Part shown: piece by piece, positions 61,215 to 64,000 of the stretch | Layout of the letters: each line of letters starts with the position of its first letter | Position numbering within the stretch: the first letter of the stretch is position 1 | NCBI GenBank assembly: GCA_018873225.1 | Contig: JAEILZ010000001.1 | Span: 7,316,001 to 7,380,000, forward strand | Reading direction: 5' to 3' | Source: [Phialemoniopsis] sp. UDSM-2020 | Taxonomy: Eukaryota; Ascomycota; Sordariomycetes; Thyridiales; Thyridiaceae | DNA: 64,000 nucleotides | The notes under the pieces: generated by a model | What the model was told of the DNA's origin: nothing | The model's input: the letters and a program-made list of their open reading frames with translations, nothing else | Database searches by the model: none | Translations under genes and position numbers: made by a program

Positions 61215-61814
61215 TAAAAGTCAAGTTTGAGGCAAGGCGCCTATCAGAACCTGATAGTTAGGTCTGTGTGTCGATGTTTACCTCTAGAGGTCCTGCAAGC
61301 CCGTCTCCCAGGCTCCGGGGCCAGCCGTCTGACCCGGAGTCATTCCGACATGCGATCATGAGTGCCTCTCTGCCACCTGCTCCGCAATCGAGACCGCCGG
61401 AGGATGGTAAGTGAAGGTTTGAAACCATTACTGCTCCCTGCGAGTGGTATGAAAATTATCATCCGGGCGGCTATCACCCTGTTCACCTCGGTGATACCGG
61501 ATCGTACGCGAGCTTGGCGACGGCTCGTCTTCGACAGTATGGCTGGCTGTGACTTGGTATAAGTCTTCAGGTCTACTGCTAATCGATGTTGTGTCTGTCT
61601 GTTTTGTCGCGCCTAGAAACGAGAAGTATGTCGCTTTGAAGATTCGTATCTCGCGAGCTGTAGCCACGGCAGTCAAGCTCGATATCCTGGAACAAATTTC
61701 GCGCGTCGCCCCTTTGAATGGGCGGTAATGAATGTATCTTCCCACGGACTCTCGTTGCTACTTGTACGCTGAGGCTCTCACTACTAACACACGTTTCTCC
61801 TGGAATTTGTCTCA

Positions 61815-61980
61815 AGTGGTTGGCACATTAGTTGACGGTATACCTCAGTACCTGACTGATCACCAAGGACTATCCCACTACCTAGACGCATATATATCAT
61901 TCAATTTGTTAGTAATTCGGGTAGGGATGAATCCAAAATTTTCAGACATTTCTGACACCTGCTTGTGTCTTTACAGAGCC
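61815..61980. repeat. degenerate dispersed repeat, copy B
   Basis: Co-linear with 5425-5575: shared blocks are ATTAGTTGACGGT, TATCCCACTACCT, AATTTGTTAGTA (ATTTGTTAGTA in copy A), TCGGGTAG and TTTCTGACACC, in the same orientation. Differences are scattered substitutions. No coding potential remains. Confidence 0.7.
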
Positions 61981-63712
61981 ACCAACAGATGTGGTGAATC
62001 CGCTAAACCTTCGTGCCCCCGAGCAAGTCCTTGCCGGGACCATACGTCCAAGCCTTGATTTGTGGAGTTCCAGCTGCTTGGTCTTTGAGCTCGTGACCGC
62101 ACAGCCATGCTTTCGAGTATCAGGCTCTGAGTAGGAGGACGATGACCATCTTGCCCTTCATGCTCGGCTTGAGCCCTTGCCTGGCCATTTCTACAATCAA
62201 TGGGAGACATCCTAGCTCTACTTCACGCCAGAGAGGAACACTCTTCAACAGCCAGCTGGACGAGGAGGAAGCCAGTCAGGCGAAGCCACTCATGGGACGG
62301 GATTTACAGTATGATGTCGCACACAAGCCCTCGCCGACAGAGATCCTTTTTCGTCCATGGTTCTGGGAGGACGGCGAAACGAGCTGGCCCATGAACGTAG
62401 AGGTGTCTATGAACCTGGTACTTGCATAGACATCAATACGCCCCAGATGCAACTCTGTGAATCAGCAAAGCCATCAGCCATATCTGTTATGGGGCTATGT
62501 GGTGTTCTCGGTCGTCAAAACATTGCTTAGTGGTAGTAACAACTACGACTCGCTGTCAGGCTGTATCAACTCGGGCATCTGGATGAGTGAGAGCAGGTGT
62601 TATTGCAGTATGGCTTAGCGACTAGTTCATGGGTTGGGTAAAGTATTTATGTTATGTGCAATGCTGATGGTTGCCGTTGGTTTTAAGATCGATTAGCCGT
62701 CAAAAGAGTAGCGATGATCGACGGGCACTTAGTGAGCCAAAAATAGCAGCGGTGGTGTGGGTGCGGCCGGCGGTAAATAATGTTCACATCGTCACTGCCC
62801 ATCCGTCCACTTTTGGGCCGTCGAGAGAACGCATTTTGCGGAAGATAATACCTTGCAAGGAGGCTGATACTTACGCCCCCCAAAGCTTTCACAAGCACCA
62901 TGGGCAGTTAGCCTACGAAGCCAGTCGCCCTTGCGGAGTGTCAGCACTAGATTTAGCTGCGACACAACCACATGATGACAACTTTATTTCCCCCGTGTTT
63001 TGATAGGTTTCGTAAAGACAGGGTCGCAGCTTACGTATGTCTCGTGAATCTTGCTTGTTTCTAGGGGAAAGTCGAGCATGGTGTAGAGCGAAGTGGTCGT
63101 TGTCGACATAGACCTCCAGGGACCAGATACAGAGACCTGGTAATAGGTAGAAAGCACCCGACATAATCAGACTTGAATGAGTAGCCCCTTTGCCCAATCC
63201 GTATGCTGTTCTGAATGAAGCAAAGACAGAGGCAGTTAACTACGGATACATGTACGTACCTTCAGCGCCGACCCCACCTGGAAGGGCCCCGTAACGATAG
63301 CGCCTGTAGGGACCGGGACTAGGCCGAGACAAGCACAAGGACCCCGGCGGGACTGGATGGCAAACCTGATGACGCCGGCCAATACGATGCTGCTTGCTCC
63401 GCCTCAATCTACGAACGCAGCCGTGCTATTCGTGCCTTGAATGCGCGTGCATATGGGTGTGTATGGATGTGCAACTTGTGGTTGCATGGGCAGACTGAGG
63501 ATCCCTACTCTCTTCACACTGGTACTTTTTTGCGATGCGACCTTAATGAAACCACTTCCTCGAGGCTATTCGCAATCACTGACAAGGTGCTATCGCTCAT
63601 TCACACGCTCTCTCTCGCTCCATCGTCAAGGACGGACGGCAGACAATGATCCCCCTCTCCGTGCCCTCATCGCCCTCATAACACGCGCCCGCCGGCTCGC
63701 ATCGCCGTCGTC

Positions 63713-64000
63713 ATGGCCGACACTCGGCAGGATGAGCCTGCCCCACGCTCCTCCATCGAGAAGCAGCCTGTGATGGTCTCTTTCCAGGAGCCAGAGCCCA
63801 CGGCTTTGGACAGACTACCAGACGAGATCATACAACAGTATGCACACCCATCTATCATGATCATGTGTGGCTTCTCTTGGCTAACCTTTCCTTCCACGAC
63901 GACAGGATCCTCCGACTGGCCGACCCCGATACTTTCGCATCCCTCGTCCTTCTCAACTCAAAGTGGCGGCACGCTTCACAGGAAGCCCACCTATACGCCC
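63713..64000 (+). CDS. F-box domain protein, 5' part only
   Basis: Predicted exon 1 at 63713-63837 and exon 2 from 63906 run off the window edge. About 73 residues are visible. Residues about 32-73 read LDRLPDEIIQQILRLAD...FASLVLLNSKWRHASQEAHLYA, a typical F-box (LPxEI, then a Trp/Arg-rich end). F-box proteins link substrates to SCF ubiquitin ligases through Skp1. The intron is phase 2 with GTATGC and ACAG. The substrate-binding domain lies outside the window, so no finer assignment is possible. Confidence 0.75.
   Translation, partial: MADTRQDEPAPRSSIEKQPVMVSFQEPEPTALDRLPDEIIQQYAHPSIMIMCGFSWLTFPSTTTGSSDWPTPILSHPSSFSTQSGGTLHRKPTYTP

Larger units (their letters stand above)
60639..63712. other. 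gene-poor, partly AT-rich region
   Basis: About 3.1 kb between divergent genes. The part at about 60950-61260 is visibly AT-rich, with a poly-T run near 61007-61017 and a 10-bp inverted repeat at 61185-61214. A repeat copy lies at 61815-61980. No coding gene is supported. The last few hundred bases should hold the F-box gene promoter. Confidence 0.55.

Noticed and set aside
61720..61740. Short hairpin CGCCC...GGGCG
   Set aside because: Five-base arms are expected by chance at this scale.

Overview
The window looks like nuclear DNA from a filamentous ascomycete (Pezizomycotina, most likely a Sordariomycete; class is inferred from gene style, not proven). Supporting signs are short introns of about 50-150 nt with GTAAGT-like donors, CTAAC/CTGAC branch sites and AG acceptors, GC-rich third positions in coding exons, monocistronic genes on both strands, and a set of housekeeping proteins typical of fungi. 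No rRNA, tRNA, CRISPR array or intact transposon was recognised.

Layout. 1-6.1 kb is gene-poor and holds a degenerate dispersed repeat. 6.1-8.1 kb (-) encodes a NifS-like molybdenum-cofactor-sulfurase-type PLP enzyme without a MOSC domain. 8.1-13.3 kb is a second gene-poor stretch, followed by a predicted GPI-anchored extracellular Cu-only superoxide dismutase (-). 14.2-18 kb has no recognised gene. 18-30.5 kb is dense: DAD1/Ost2 (+), GRASP/Grh1 (-), TGS1 (+), the giant trafficking protein Dop1/Dopey (-), Mon1 (+) and a small unknown ORF (-). 31.3-34.3 kb (-) encodes a long, mostly disordered protein whose frame is broken by a single in-frame TAG. 36.5-40.9 kb (+) has protein disulfide isomerase, a small probable mitochondrial membrane protein and a HIT zinc-finger protein resembling Vps71/Swc6. 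41.4-42 kb (-) encodes a small secreted cysteine-containing protein. 43.4-50.6 kb (-) has the Wss1 protease, a Kel3/KLHDC4-type Kelch protein and an M1 aminopeptidase. 52.5-58.9 kb (+) has enolase and a Bub1/Mad3 checkpoint kinase. 59.2-60.6 kb (-) encodes Apn1 (endonuclease IV). 60.7-63.7 kb is a gene-poor, partly AT-rich tract with another repeat copy, and the window ends inside an F-box gene.

Most genes are unrelated housekeeping functions. Loose themes are ER protein maturation (DAD1/Ost2, PDI), Golgi/endosome/vacuole trafficking (GRASP, Dop1, Mon1 within about 11 kb) and genome maintenance (Wss1, Apn1, Bub1). Exon boundaries were chosen by hand from splice consensus, reading phase and protein-family continuity; they are predictions.

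The items most worth a second look are the in-frame TAG in the 31-34 kb gene, the two-KEN-box plus kinase architecture of the Bub1/Mad3 protein and its 21-nt tandem repeat, the small secreted protein, a GC-AG intron in the aminopeptidase gene, an in-frame retainable intron in the Kelch gene, and the dispersed repeat with copies near 5.5, 51.9 and 61.9 kb. I did not find convincing evidence of an entirely new biological system.
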